From assembly GCF_035668035.1 (NCBI RefSeq), contig NZ_JAYMYJ010000145.1, positions 62,001 to 126,000 on the forward strand: 64,000 nt of DNA, given 5' to 3'. The stretch's first letter is position 1; each line of letters begins with the position of its first letter. The notes under the pieces are model-generated. The model saw only the letters and a list, made by a program, of their open reading frames with translations. It searched no databases and had not been told where the DNA came from. This DNA comes from Thiothrix phosphatis. Its GTDB lineage: Bacteria; Pseudomonadota; Gammaproteobacteria; Thiotrichales; Thiotrichaceae. This document shows positions 54,801 through 60,521 of the stretch, in pieces. Both the position numbers and the translations under genes were made by a program.

Positions 54801-57800
54801 ATAGCCAGTCACCTGTTGGCTGGAGAACAGGAAGTCATACGTGCTGGGGTGGGCGTTTGCCACGCTTTCATTGGATACGCCGGTGCTGCCGCTATCCAAG
54901 CAGCCTTCCGGATGGGTGGCGGTAAAGCCGAAATCGTAGCCGCTGGCGGTGTTGCCGGAAGCAGGGCTGGTGACGGCGATAATCCAGTAATTCCCAGATA
55001 CGGAGGCATTGGAGTCAAGGCTGGAATCGCCGCCGACATTCGCTTGGGCGATGCCCCAATCTGAGAACGGAGCCTGATTATCGAATTTGGCGATGCGCAA
55101 CTGGTAGGCGGTGGACGCTTGCATGCCGCCGAGATCGGTAAACTGATATTGCCCGCTGGCATTGGTGGTCGCGGTGGCGACAACGGTATTGCTGGTGGGC
55201 TTATACAATTCGACTTGCGCCCCTTCGATGTAGGCATCAGCCCCGTCGTTCTGGATGCCGTCTTTGTTGCTGTCGAGCCAGACTTTGCCGGAAAGGACAC
55301 TATTGCTCACAATGGTGGAAGATTTATAACCGAAATCCAATGAATGGTTATTTTGCCCGGCACCACCGCTGGTGAAGCTGATGACGGCATTGCCGCTGCT
55401 GACGGCTGCATCCGAGTCGCGGATATCTGTCTGGTAATTATTGTCGGTCTTGCCATCGGCGTTTTGTGTGGTCAGCGTGTAACCCGTGAGGCTGGCCTGC
55501 GAATTGCTGATGCTCAGTTTGCAGCTTTCCCCATTGTCCATGAAAGCAGCATTGCCGCCCGGTGCATTGCTAAAATAATATTCGCCATTGGCGTCGGTGG
55601 TTGTGGTGGCGGAATCTGTACCACAAGCGAGCGTAACGCTGACATTGGCGATGCCGGTTTCCCCTGCGTCCTGAATGCCGTCTTGGTCAGCATCCAGCCA
55701 CACACGGTTGCCGACTTCAATGGGCGCCGGGTCGCATAACGCCTCCAGTTCACCCATGCCGGTGCTCTTGCTGAAGGTGGTCCAGGAAACGGCGTAACGG
55801 TTGTCAGCCGCTCCGGTTTTGTTGTTCAGCCAGGCGACACCATTGGTTCCCCAGGTATTGGCGTCATATCCGGACATCAAGACATCTCCCTTGCCGGGAA
55901 CCATCGTCAGTCCGCCGGAAGCGATTTCGTTCATGCTTTCCCAGACGTTGCTGGTTGGCCCCGAATCGCCCCAGTAGTATTCATTGCCACTTTTGCTGGA
56001 CACGGGAATCGTTGTGGAGCAGCCGGGTTCACCGTCGCTCAGGTAGCCGGTATCCGTTTTGCATAGGCGCAAAACATCCCCCAATCCTTCCGTATAATCC
56101 ACGGTGGTGTCTGAACAACTGGGTTCGCCATAGGCGACGTTGCCATTTTGCAGGCCAGCGCGGTCAATAATGCCCACGATGATTGAGCCGTCGGAATCAA
56201 ATTCCAGGTTGCCAACCATCGGCGAGTGGTAGTAAAGCCAGCTTTGGGCATCGGCTTGCGGGATCCAGCCATTCCATTGCGCAGTGCTGAATGCATAGCC
56301 ATAGCGCGGCTGGTCGAGAGCGAAATCCTTGACGTAGGCGAACCCGGCACCAGCGTTGGCGGGGTCAAATTTCAGGACATAGCCCCGAACCTTACCCTGG
56401 GTGTACGGATCGCTGGCCGCATCACAGACACCGCCCACGTACACATAACCGCGATGGTATTTGACCGCCCAGGGGCGGAATGTGCCGGATGTGCAGCTGT
56501 AAGGCGACGGGAGGTTGATTGCATAGCCGCCCAATACGTCGCCCGCCACGGGTTGGGTCGCTGGCCTGACGTTGGCGATGCCGTACAGTTTCCGGTCGTT
56601 CAGGTTGACCAGCCACAAACGCTTGTTGGTTTCGTCGTAGTCCATGTCGCCTATGCCCACTTTGCCGACCATGTCCCAGGCAGCCACGTCGTGGGACGGC
56701 AGCCATGGGTCGGTGGAAAGGCTGTTGCAACTGTCAGCGGCGTTACGCGCGTCGTTGCCGGTTGGAATGCCAATGGTGCGCACATCGATGTAAGCGGAGG
56801 CTCCGGTCGTGGCGGTCGGGTCGCTCATATCCATTTTGTAGATGCCGCCAGTTCCCAGCGACCCCAGGCCAGAAAAGCGCCGCATGACAGCGGAGGCGTA
56901 TAGGGTCTTGGTGGATTGCTGGTAAGCCATGCCCCACAGCACGCCGGTGTCGGAGGTATAGGCTTTGGTGGATGCGGGCGGTGTTGCACTGTCAATCAGG
57001 CCAGTGGCGTTGTAAGGGAAGGTATGGATGCTGGGATAGCCGCCGACATACGCTGCGTTGGGTGTGCCATTGACAAAGGCGTTTGCCGCAATATACGGGT
57101 TCGCCTGGCAATATTCCGCCGGGTCGCTGATGCCGTAATGGGCGGTGCAACTGCCACTTGCCGTAATGAAGCGGGTATTGGTGGCGCTATCTGTCCCGTG
57201 TGCGCCGGAAGCCAGCCCAGCAGGCAAGTTGGTGTATTCCAGCCGGTATTTCACGCCAGTGGTCAGGCCGCTGAGGTTGTACCAGCCACGGGTGTCGGTT
57301 GTGGTGTTGGCCACCGCTATGTTGGCGTTGTCATAGGCGGTGACAGTGACGCCAGCGATGCCTTCTTCCAGGCTGTCGCGGATGCCGTTTTGGTTATAGT
57401 CGCGGAATACCATGCCACCGAATTGTCCGGCGCTGGTGTCACATGCCAGATCAAAGCCAAAGTTCTGGTTGGTGAGTGTGCTATTGGCGCTTACCGTCAC
57501 ATCCGCGAGCGGGTTGGTGGTGCCGATGCTGGCGCTGGCTGGCAGGTCGGTGTCATGGGTGTCGACTTCTATCCGGTAATGCAGGGCGGAACTGACATTG
57601 TTGAAGCTATAGGAGCCGTCGGCGGCTGTGCTGGTGCTGGCGACGATGTTGTCATCCGTGGTGGTGTTGGTGGTGCCATTGTTGTCATACAGGTTGACGG
57701 TAATGTTGCCCAGGCTACTTTCTGTGGCCGCATCAAACGTGTTGTTGGTGTTTTTGTCAACGTAAACGAAGCCACGGATAGTGCTGCTGGGGCAAGCCGA

Positions 57801-60173
57801 AGCCAGGGCTACGGTGACATCATCGATGATCAGCTCATTGCCGTTTTTACTGATAGGGGCACCGCCGACCGTGCACCATGCGCTAGTGATGACCGAATTG
57901 GGGTCGCACAAGTGGTCATCCGTACCAATATGGCCATAGTTCACAAAGCTAATGGTTGAAGAGGAGCCGATTGCTGTAAATTCAATCTGGTAATGCTGGA
58001 TGCCCTCCATTCCGCCGGGTGCCTTGAAGTGAATGGAGCCACTGGGTGTATCAACCCGCATGATGCCGGGGCCGTAGTATTCGCTGCCTGCGTCTTCAGG
58101 AATGGCCGCAAAATACAAGCGGTATTTCTGTCCGGCGACAGTGGTGAAGGTACGTGACAGTTTGACAGGGTTAGGCCCCCAGTCAGCTTCGCCGGAGTGT
58201 ACGCTTGGTGTCGTATCGTCCGGGTCGTCACGCAGCTCGATGGCGGTCGGCGGTGCCAATAACTTGCCGTTGCCGTCGAATGCCGGGCTGATGCCAATAT
58301 CCGGATAAATCCGGCGCATAAAGCCGTTGCCGAAATAGACCGAAGTGCCCTGGGAGGTAAACATTGTGGTCACTGTGCGGGCATACGTGTCATTGCCGCC
58401 GCCGGTCGCCGTCCAGTTGCGGATGACGTATGGTGTGGTGGAAGTGTTTTCTCCAAAGTACTGTTCGGCGGGCAAATCATCGAAGTTGTCTGTAAATACG
58501 GTGCTGCTGCAGGTTGGCGCTTCGCTGCGCACAATGGTCACATTCGGGCTATTCGGCGGAATATCCATGGCGACCGCAATGGGGTAATCCTCCACTTCCC
58601 CGTTGCTGGCGTTGCCGGTTGGGGTGCTGGTTGTGATGCTGGCGTCAGTGGTCAGGCGCAATCGGATGAAGGTGGTTCCCAATTTGATGTCCGTTGGGAT
58701 GCTGTTCCAGGTGAGGGTGACAGTACCGTCGGTATTGTTGGGGACACTGGCTGATGCTGCTTCATCGGCCTGGAACGCGCCATTTTGGTCGAAGTCTATC
58801 CATCCATACAATTTGGCGACAGAGCCTGTTGTGTTGGTTGCCTTGATATCCACGCTATAGGACGTGGCAGTCATTTTCAGGATGGGGAACAACGCAATCC
58901 TTGGGTTTCGGGATTGATGGGGTGCCCCATCTTCATCGTAATTATCACCGTTGGCGTTGAAGCTATAGTAACTGGCGGTTTCGGCATCTGCCGGATTATC
59001 GCCAAGACGTAAGTTGTTGCTGATGGTATGGCGGGCTGCGCCATAACTGGCAGGTGCATCGCCGAAGTCATAGTAAGGGCTGGACGATACGGTCAGTTTG
59101 TAATCTTCCACTTCCCCGCTACTGGAGGGGCCAGTCGGGGATTCTGCTTCGCTTTTTGTCTGGCTAAGGCGCAAGCGGGCATAGGTTGTTCCCGCTGTCA
59201 GACCGGATGGAAGGGTAAAGGTGGGATAATAATAACCGCTTGAGTAAATGTATTGGGTGTCAGCTTTTTCCCCTGCATCCAGAAAATCCCCGTCACGGTT
59301 AAAGTCAATATAGGTTGTCAGGTACGCAGCTTCATTGGTGTTATTGGTGACGTATGCCGTCAGGGTATAGGGCTGGTTGGCTGTCGTCGGCATGATGGGG
59401 GGATTGATCAGGCCATCTTCGTCGCCTTCCCCGGTTGTGTCATCGGCATCGGCGGTGGCGTTTTGCAGGGAGCCATTGTCAGCATCCAGTTTTGCGCCAA
59501 TCGATAAACCGGCAATGATGCGGTGGCTGGGGCCGTTGTCGGAGCTTTTCGTTTGGTAATTGCCTGTTGAGGTTGAACTGCCAGTATCCGGCGCATCACC
59601 GAAATCAGCAGGTGGGCAAATTTGTGAATAGGACACGCCATCAATCCACATGGCGGCCCCGTTGTAAACCAAGCGGAGATAGCGTGCCCCGCCGCTGGGG
59701 ACTGTATAGGAGATATAAGCTAGGGTGTTGTTTCCTGCTGTGCTGCTCAGGGTTGTGGTGGCTGAATAGCTGGAGTTATCCAACGATGTGCTAATAATGG
59801 CGCGGGATGAGGAAGAGACCCTGGCCAGTGACAATGTGACGCTGACACCGCCTGGCACGGTATCCCCCAAGTCAAGGATAAGGGTTCCGCCGTTGCCGTT
59901 CAGTTTTGCCGAGTTGGAGGTGGAAGCCGTTGTGCCACTGTTGGCCGGAGCACCTGCCGCCCTACTGGCGTTGTTGACCGAGCCGCTGCTGCTTGCCGAA
60001 CTGGCGTAACCTGACTGGCTGATGGCGGACACATTGGTTGGGCATGATGCCGCCGCGTAGCTGTTGCCGGTGAATGTGAGCATCAAGGCTATTGCCAACA
60101 AGATTTGCAATGCGAGGCCGAAGTCGTGCGAACCGTCCCTGGTGTGGAGCTTGGCGGGTGCATGGGTCTTCAT
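39870..60173 (-). CDS. Giant modular cell-surface/adhesin-like protein (about 6,767 aa)
   Basis: One uninterrupted 20.3-kb frame. I prefer the ATG at 60173 (AAAGGAA 9 nt upstream) over that at 60206. Residues 1-45 are a long Sec signal peptide. By approximate residue: GEVED domains 189-362 and 365-539; a lectin-like segment to 794; SdrD-B 797-905; a first SdrD-B/propeller/SdrD-B block 912-1618; SdrD-B 1622-1755; a thioester-like domain 1759-1945; SdrD-B; a jelly-roll-like domain 2072-2280; Calx-beta 2284-2395; second and third blocks 2402-3118 and 3205-4075; a further surface domain; GEVED 4377-4529; a second jelly-roll; two SdrD-B units; a beta-helix 5009-5515; a VWA domain 5529-5777 (MIDAS DNSGS); SdrD-B; a second beta-helix; cadherin-like repeats 6277-6509; dockerin-like loops. 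No sortase, RTX, T9SS or autotransporter signal is visible. Expected to act outside the cell in adhesion or sheath/biofilm formation; function is inferred. Confidence 0.9.
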   Translation of the reverse strand: MKTHAPAKLHTRDGSHDFGLALQILLAIALMLTFTGNSYAAASCPTNVSAISQSGYASSASSSGSVNNASRAAGAPANSGTTASTSNSAKLNGNGGTLILDLGDTVPGGVSVTLSLARVSSSSRAIISTSLDNSSYSATTTLSSTAGNNTLAYISYTVPSGGARYLRLVYNGAAMWIDGVSYSQICPPADFGDAPDTGSSTSTGNYQTKSSDNGPSHRIIAGLSIGAKLDADNGSLQNATADADDTTGEGDEDGLINPPIMPTTANQPYTLTAYVTNNTNEAAYLTTYIDFNRDGDFLDAGEKADTQYIYSSGYYYPTFTLPSGLTAGTTYARLRLSQTKSEAESPTGPSSSGEVEDYKLTVSSSPYYDFGDAPASYGAARHTISNNLRLGDNPADAETASYYSFNANGDNYDEDGAPHQSRNPRIALFPILKMTATSYSVDIKATNTTGSVAKLYGWIDFDQNGAFQADEAASASVPNNTDGTVTLTWNSIPTDIKLGTTFIRLRLTTDASITTSTPTGNASNGEVEDYPIAVAMDIPPNSPNVTIVRSEAPTCSSTVFTDNFDDLPAEQYFGENTSTTPYVIRNWTATGGGNDTYARTVTTMFTSQGTSVYFGNGFMRRIYPDIGISPAFDGNGKLLAPPTAIELRDDPDDTTPSVHSGEADWGPNPVKLSRTFTTVAGQKYRLYFAAIPEDAGSEYYGPGIMRVDTPSGSIHFKAPGGMEGIQHYQIEFTAIGSSSTISFVNYGHIGTDDHLCDPNSVITSAWCTVGGAPISKNGNELIIDDVTVALASACPSSTIRGFVYVDKNTNNTFDAATESSLGNITVNLYDNNGTTNTTTDDNIVASTSTAADGSYSFNNVSSALHYRIEVDTHDTDLPASASIGTTNPLADVTVSANSTLTNQNFGFDLACDTSAGQFGGMVFRDYNQNGIRDSLEEGIAGVTVTAYDNANIAVANTTTDTRGWYNLSGLTTGVKYRLEYTNLPAGLASGAHGTDSATNTRFITASGSCTAHYGISDPAEYCQANPYIAANAFVNGTPNAAYVGGYPSIHTFPYNATGLIDSATPPASTKAYTSDTGVLWGMAYQQSTKTLYASAVMRRFSGLGSLGTGGIYKMDMSDPTATTGASAYIDVRTIGIPTGNDARNAADSCNSLSTDPWLPSHDVAAWDMVGKVGIGDMDYDETNKRLWLVNLNDRKLYGIANVRPATQPVAGDVLGGYAINLPSPYSCTSGTFRPWAVKYHRGYVYVGGVCDAASDPYTQGKVRGYVLKFDPANAGAGFAYVKDFALDQPRYGYAFSTAQWNGWIPQADAQSWLYYHSPMVGNLEFDSDGSIIVGIIDRAGLQNGNVAYGEPSCSDTTVDYTEGLGDVLRLCKTDTGYLSDGEPGCSTTIPVSSKSGNEYYWGDSGPTSNVWESMNEIASGGLTMVPGKGDVLMSGYDANTWGTNGVAWLNNKTGAADNRYAVSWTTFSKSTGMGELEALCDPAPIEVGNRVWLDADQDGIQDAGETGIANVSVTLACGTDSATTTTDANGEYYFSNAPGGNAAFMDNGESCKLSISNSQASLTGYTLTTQNADGKTDNNYQTDIRDSDAAVSSGNAVISFTSGGAGQNNHSLDFGYKSSTIVSNSVLSGKVWLDSNKDGIQNDGADAYIEGAQVELYKPTSNTVVATATTNASGQYQFTDLGGMQASTAYQLRIAKFDNQAPFSDWGIAQANVGGDSSLDSNASVSGNYWIIAVTSPASGNTASGYDFGFTATHPEGCLDSGSTGVSNESVANAHPSTYDFLFSSQQVTGYCAERTEPDPQNNDSYEAHNSDRQSLTTAQKSKLARLFSAMYDPDVLFSIHRASPAWQQLVGEQMMLDDLLHYMTWYYTFYNENMATLVSTHIDGNSNFTANQITVMKALMQKVADRVAGTNGETQYLAQTTFWLWNMTSSSRQDMVLPARYAAGSSCSVKGNISGIVYTDSNANNILDPAESRLPNITVRLYDNLKTTVLQTGSTDSNGAYTFYGLSTGHYQIEADTADADIPAGLSIGTDNPLTGVAVIGGATTSNQNFGFDASSLACQPPSPTTTGANSSITWNHNPYTPISQVLGGHPVPAILNTGLIASAANEVASNLTVGPTEWEEYTETSTLPTTLAQAISGNKYFQYSFTTQSSLANDHILYGVAMSTLGPLNTWNHSGKYKIQIQFDDNAAFSSPTVIKNLIQIDEDNPTTGGNVSEGPLYGSDYYISHYDLDMPVNLAANKTYYIRFYLYGVSKTGVANSVSNRVILDDLLLKTYVCGAAPDTYLNVGDAVVTEGDSGLAYLNFPVQLSAAAPAGGVSFDYATADDTATTADSDYQAKTGTVTIPAGANGSVISIPVVGDIKVEPNEKLSLNISNVVNAQFFSYPKPPRGTIIDDDAVKACNAASGQFGGIIFQDYNQNGLHENGEIGLAGVTVTAYNSSNATAATATTDANGWYVLTGLTNGSQYRLEFSNLPTGVESGAAGVNSGSNVQFITASATCDANMGVYSPVDYCQADPKLLTSRYVNGDTSISTASMAGTFGALLSYGYSASGIAPSVSQDALGSQVGGIWGLAYNRNTKKAFASAVVRRHMGMGPLGIGGIYVVDYSAATPTVSNFLNVDGLAGIDVGSINSNTARGLAGDPFLPSHDPTVFDKVGKEGLGDLELSDDGNTLYAVNLYSRKIIKIDLTIYNSNGTVPSTATEISLPSVSCNNGVARPFGLKYYRGKLYAGITCTGENGGSSSDLKAYVEAYDGSSWAEKLQIPLNYSNWHADHMRASEYLRNNIPWVSNFSTLKFGDHGTVLWADDSQLLLSGIEFDANGDMLLGFIDRTGLQFGQVNYSPDVNSTAFYGVFSNGELLKAPYNASTGTYTLENAGVANGIAGEGAKTGADPAWPYGGIGGGEFYGGDRFLGHTENSFGALAVIPGRQELALNAMNPFNVESGGTLWLDNNTGTRTRGAQLYAQDNRYFGKAVGLGDIEALCDTAPIEVGNRVWLDSDKDGVQDANESGINNVTVTLACGASSATTTTNAAGEYYFSNKTGGNASFMKAGASCTLKVNSSQASLSNHVLTTQNADGKTDNNRFTDIRDSDAVNNAGTAEISFTVGGVGQNNHGLDFGYQPISSALAATATCDESEISIDISHLSSSDKALINLTQGAAGTQSWIKTADASGTVTFKTPRTSNGSYTALLKVNTADKTAEASADCPAIASNGNITGVAFRDFNANGVLDNGAVFNEVGVADITVKAFDTDDPANAPSATATTDASGNYSLAGLTDGTTYRIEFSGLRPGDYPSRAPSSNIQFHVSPASNVNFGIISANSYYRSTTADDSNNSEILTSIMTNGDQSTGTERTLVSIPYNASAPWQGDVSAQAMDTDTGSIYGIAYQPQTDRIFSGAYLKRHAGLGPAGLDAIYVTQRGTNSTSVFVELQDDLGINVGSISSNASRGLGNKNAPSHDVDAFNLAGTIGIGDVDISEDGETLYVTNLFDKTLYAIKIDADNNPATRPTPADVTAYPIPVPALCNIPTTYTNMRINMGGERYEAADAEIWMRSSFHLDGQYGSVSNAVDVSAAGAAEESIYQTFMDYVSKIEVPLPNGTYTIKLHYADFWGSPTGRNFDINFENGQLVDPAFNIYNAAGGNGKAVVKSYDVTVNDGMLNIDFTANKQSVLISGMEIIGHTKVAAGNWRPFAIGVEGESVFVGGVCDAATSQNPMYLRATVYQLNNNTGTFQQALSTSLDYNRGVGYSTCDGQHGWFGWLPANSYPSNCDYSGNIAVYPQPILSDIEFAADRSMLLGFRDRFGDQVGQDNYRLSGTTTMTGSASGDVLRADWSGGSYHLEKNASVAGLISAGAGNMQGPLGGEFYYQDNFGDGHAETSMGGLASHKGFNQLLYSRINPEDTVRTAGIGWLNNTTGEQERGYMLYNQSAQFLGKAAGLGDVEIVLEPTPIEVGDRVWLDSDSDGIQDANETGISNVSVKLTCGSDSATTTTNPDGEFYFSNAVGGNAVFMNPGKSCFLSVDGNQASVSSYFLSTQNADGQTDNNAGSDIRDSDAVTSGSHAIINFTAGNSGQNNYGLDFGYQPSSTPTPSATIYTPPSYSVCKSTSVEQLDAFQYATATGSGAAGTPSLTYTAPAGSNRFMVVLLSVERDHTPVSNGRGDNFETNPGVTFPTVTYGGVTLPKLAHSVDASGTSNNFADAETSRSYYLYGLTDLSIPSGANSLQVSGINAPANAGDDAILAVATFANVASVNPISSVVNEYSQTVRTAPFSISLPASPAAPTAADQPPGTSAADNMLLAFGASSKPETLTIGAGWSKLAEIPVTNPNGTFATASGRASGPFSENDGHTLLVQAIKGVSGNQTAAMGSASTNLASLGMQVYRFVAHGCDYGDAPASYGDAFHSQSWSRRIGAQRGDAETATPTATNASGDDSDKLDDEDGVTIPALTAGQSATINVTVAGSAYLSAWVDWNGDGDFADAGEKIATDLQDSDADGTIQIPVSVPATATTSQTYARFRWSINTGAGPTGWGSYGEVEDHSLTVAPNACLAPTASNAWSDELVEWMHNADTPPGASADTVKPYIRQPTYAASAGNETFNNLSVMVKDTVGYVTPSSVPSTVNTSKYIAYSFTTPAFTGAATLYGVGLGHYDQLSGAYKLKVQIDTDPAFGSPTTLINSISIDDTQHSLDADTPTSSTLLSIGWYYFNHYQADQAEVLAPNTTYYVRVYPYNVTRTRYYSALGQNYVIYDDFVLKVKGCGTGTINGSVYLDNNGNNSYDSATEPGIGSITVNLLSDVDGSTIATGNTRADGSYEFSGLNPSLIYRLSVNTTDTDLPAGATIGTANPLTGVTVTAGGTTSKKDFGFDPPVGKNLSGKVFDDVNYGGGTGRAWGTAGTAGVTGAKVELYGSSGAYIGNTTTANDGSYTFKTLAAGKYYVRVVNDTVRSTRSGSDGTERGIQTYRTDGSTAVVKEVGGRKPNSVDTAANTTGQTLDTTTFLLSGGGQAQSVQPITMASSDISGVNFGFNFSTVVNANDSGQGSLRQGILNINLLANTGLAQAGQDNTYGLDVSVIKEVLLFNIPASGDPLGRANICGGSICKITVSSQLPAVAKQPAIIDATTQPGYVAGTPGAPLIQIAPVTGLDATGFVIDYDAPDSTFRGFAITGFQTKNTNRGLTINSERTLVESNYIGVTPTGTADGNGNGIELQWTQTAVIGGSSAAKRNIISANKALGVFFNTGASGSLIQNNYIGTDPTGTVAMGNGTTGIDTEGGYGTKILDNIIAGNQNNGIELGFTSGGPGLANAIIQGNRIGVGVNGEAIGNGAGIMDYGVSGGHAIGGAGAGAGNIIAYNTAAGVSLANNSVTNVVISANSIYANGGLGIDLGNNGVTVNDANDADSGANTLLNFPVLQQITLSNGNIVARGCAPAGAVVEFFKADVSLGGAATPGANRFGLSTDYGEGQTYVGSLVEGSAADSDAGSCSIPGVDGNNHTGMQAFQFSVPVPANLAEGDYLTATATLAAAGTSEFGPTTAIIGGPPPVGSGSCAATGGSDILFIVDNSGSITTSEYADFSATIKTVGSQLLADNPANRIATAHFGGPPYSLVSGGQYVYIERDFSNAAMSTPVRRFGVGGAYNSAWSADHLAGALQQIRYALDGKASTASNYIVSPLKEMSHNTSTPLQIVLMTDAVRYGDGTPSDISMLIDPVGSGAEPNDGSSFTIYNQLKAEGVSFSVVSFNPNPTDIAASAAIASAGGAYTGKIEANPKDPEGSQATPRRFISVTAGFKLTAAQIDELVEGTAICSSTISGVVFDDVNYGGGNGRAFGATGTAGIAGATVEVYDSTGAYVANTTTSADGSYKLPNLPDADYFVRVVSDTVNSSRANANGSELGVMTYRSNGTTAVLNEIGGRKPASADGAANSGSSTLNTSTLVFSGGALAGKPAQVLQKISLTGSSVKNVDFGFNFDTVVNANDSGQGSLRQFLLNANLLGGDTTLAQSGRPAGVENAILLLSTSDPNYNGTGNYWNIALKSQLPVITSKLTLDGSTQSGFVGTPVLRLNGSAAGSVNGLTLTTGSDHSLVKALTIQQFGGTGVLLNDTAGNMIGGPNNGDGNVITGSGGSGVAVTGNAALDNTILGNSIYANGGLGIDLANDGVTANDSGDADSGPNSLLNYPETPINAFGTNGTRVITYDLTLDVPAGSYRLEVFTSAAKDPSGNGEGQTFLGYKDITHPGTGAQNFKGVFNANQPVASGAFIAATLTRKGNDPGGFGPTSEFSGVRNSAATAVCTELTSGSGADMVVDENYPTITFLKAKDSNGNPINYVVSGGADKAMFTITAPVTGATLDCATVKFIEYNIIITRNAPLEAETRAIVQPDDQPNPGDYELPLDSDKNNVYQFQITATYADGQRYTRDFSVQVSNVNEAPAITSATAVSFNEDSSAAVLDIASQDPDAGTVEGNGLAYSITGGADARLLSVEPASGVLKFRAPPDYDAPTDTNRDNVYEVQVTVTDSGGLSESKLFRITVVNNPADDGALLNVKTLLQGAYDSSSGLMSGDLNALGLLPSKQPYTAAPFNYSGTETLSSLVQETTGNSAIVDWVLVDLRTSPTSIAATRALMLRRDGQVVDAQTGSPDLHFANVKAGNYYVSVRHRNHLGAITASPLSLDHSVRMVNFASSSTAVRGDEARLISGKTAMLWAGDVNGSNTLTANGPGNDVTSLLSGVITAMDNLQGNTNHIMKGYLLTDLNLDGKTLFTGPGNDTSLLMGNIILHPLNPNFAANYIVRGGLSQ
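42771..42800. repeat. 30-bp perfect direct repeat, copy A
   Basis: Identical to 45561-45590. It encodes part of the FDDVNYGGG motif at the start of each of two SdrD-B/beta-helix blocks and points to duplication or gene conversion within the giant gene. Confidence 0.85.
45561..45590. repeat. 30-bp perfect direct repeat, copy B
   Basis: Identical to 42771-42800 (see copy A). The two are 2.8 kb apart, on either side of the VWA domain. Confidence 0.85.
47952..50565 (-). repeat. SdrD-B/propeller/SdrD-B block, copy 3 with malectin-like insert
   Basis: The third block is about 450 nt longer. NITGVAFRDFNANGVLDNG opens it, followed by IYGIAYQPQTDRIFSGAYL, IGIGDVDISEDGETLYVTN and LLGFRDRFGDQVGQDNY, then PIEVGDRVWLDSDSDGIQD. 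Between propeller blades, at about 49160-49605, lies a malectin-like carbohydrate-binding domain (NMGGERYEAAD; GTYTIKLHYADFWG; DFTANKQSVLISGMEI) absent from copies 1 and 2. Confidence 0.7.
50822..52970 (-). repeat. SdrD-B/propeller/SdrD-B block, copy 2
   Basis: The second block, in the same order as copy 1: GQFGGIIFQDYNQNG, then IWGLAYNRNTKKAFASAVV, EGLGDLELSDDGNTLYAV, LLGFIDRTGLQFGQVNY, and APIEVGNRVWLDSDKDGVQD, ending in NNHGLDFGYQP. Length is near that of copy 1 (about 2.1 kb). Confidence 0.75.
54330..54900 (-). other. Thioester (TQXA/TED)-like domain inside the giant protein
   Basis: About 190 residues between two SdrD-B domains. The Cys of VTGYCAERT (codon 54800-54798, residue 1792) is followed by a helical region (LTTAQKSKLARLFSAMYDPDV) and then the Gln of YLAQTTFWLWN (codon 54416-54414, residue 1920). 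Gram-positive thioester domains join an N-terminal YC motif with a later Q-x-x-aromatic-W motif through the same order of elements. The Cys-Gln pair could form the internal thioester that bonds covalently to targets. This is a motif-level match only. Confidence 0.45.
55323..57440 (-). repeat. SdrD-B/propeller/SdrD-B block, copy 1
   Basis: The first of three homologous blocks of the giant gene. It begins at GQFGGMVFRDYNQNGIRD and ends at NNHSLDFGY. The middle, about 450 residues, has propeller-like blades: LWGMAYQQSTKTLYASAV, then VGIGDMDYDETNKRLWLV and VGIIDRAGLQNGNVAYG. It ends with the SdrD-B APIEVGNRVWLDADQDGIQD. Confidence 0.75.
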
Positions 60174-60521
60174 GACTGTTATTCCTTTATCATTATGATT
60201 ATTCATAATTTATTAGTTTGCCCACAGTGTATTTCTGATAATTTCAGCTAATTTATATGATTCGTATATTATTTGAATAATCTTGATGAATCACAGGTTA
60301 ATGCCGGTGGCCTGTTGCTGCGACAGGTTGTCTTTCCCCCTGTCATTGGGATTCATGAACGACACTCCATTATTGTTTTCATTTCGTTCTTGCTGTGATG
60401 CAGTCGGTATTTATATACCATATATTTATTTGATTGTCTTCGGTCTGTACTAAAACTTTTTCCGCCACTTGCGTGCCGGTGAACATCCCGTTAGATTGCT
60501 CGGCAAACCAAGGAGGCATTT
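60174..60521. promoter_or_regulatory. Divergent control region of the giant gene and the arsC-like operon
   Basis: This 348-nt gap is the most A+T-rich part of the window between 60200 and 60430. It must hold the promoter of the giant gene (leftward) and of the ArsC-like gene (rightward, with AAGGAGG at 60510-60516). Several TATA-like hexamers occur but none with a clear -35. On the minus strand a 21-codon frame (60356-60291, MNPNDRG... ending NL) follows a GGAG and could be a leader peptide; it is weakly supported. Confidence 0.4.

Noticed and set aside
60174..60206. ATG at 60206 as the start of the giant gene
   Set aside because: It has no ribosome-binding site, while the ATG at 60173 has AAAGGAA at a suitable distance and begins a cleaner signal peptide. 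It cannot be fully excluded.
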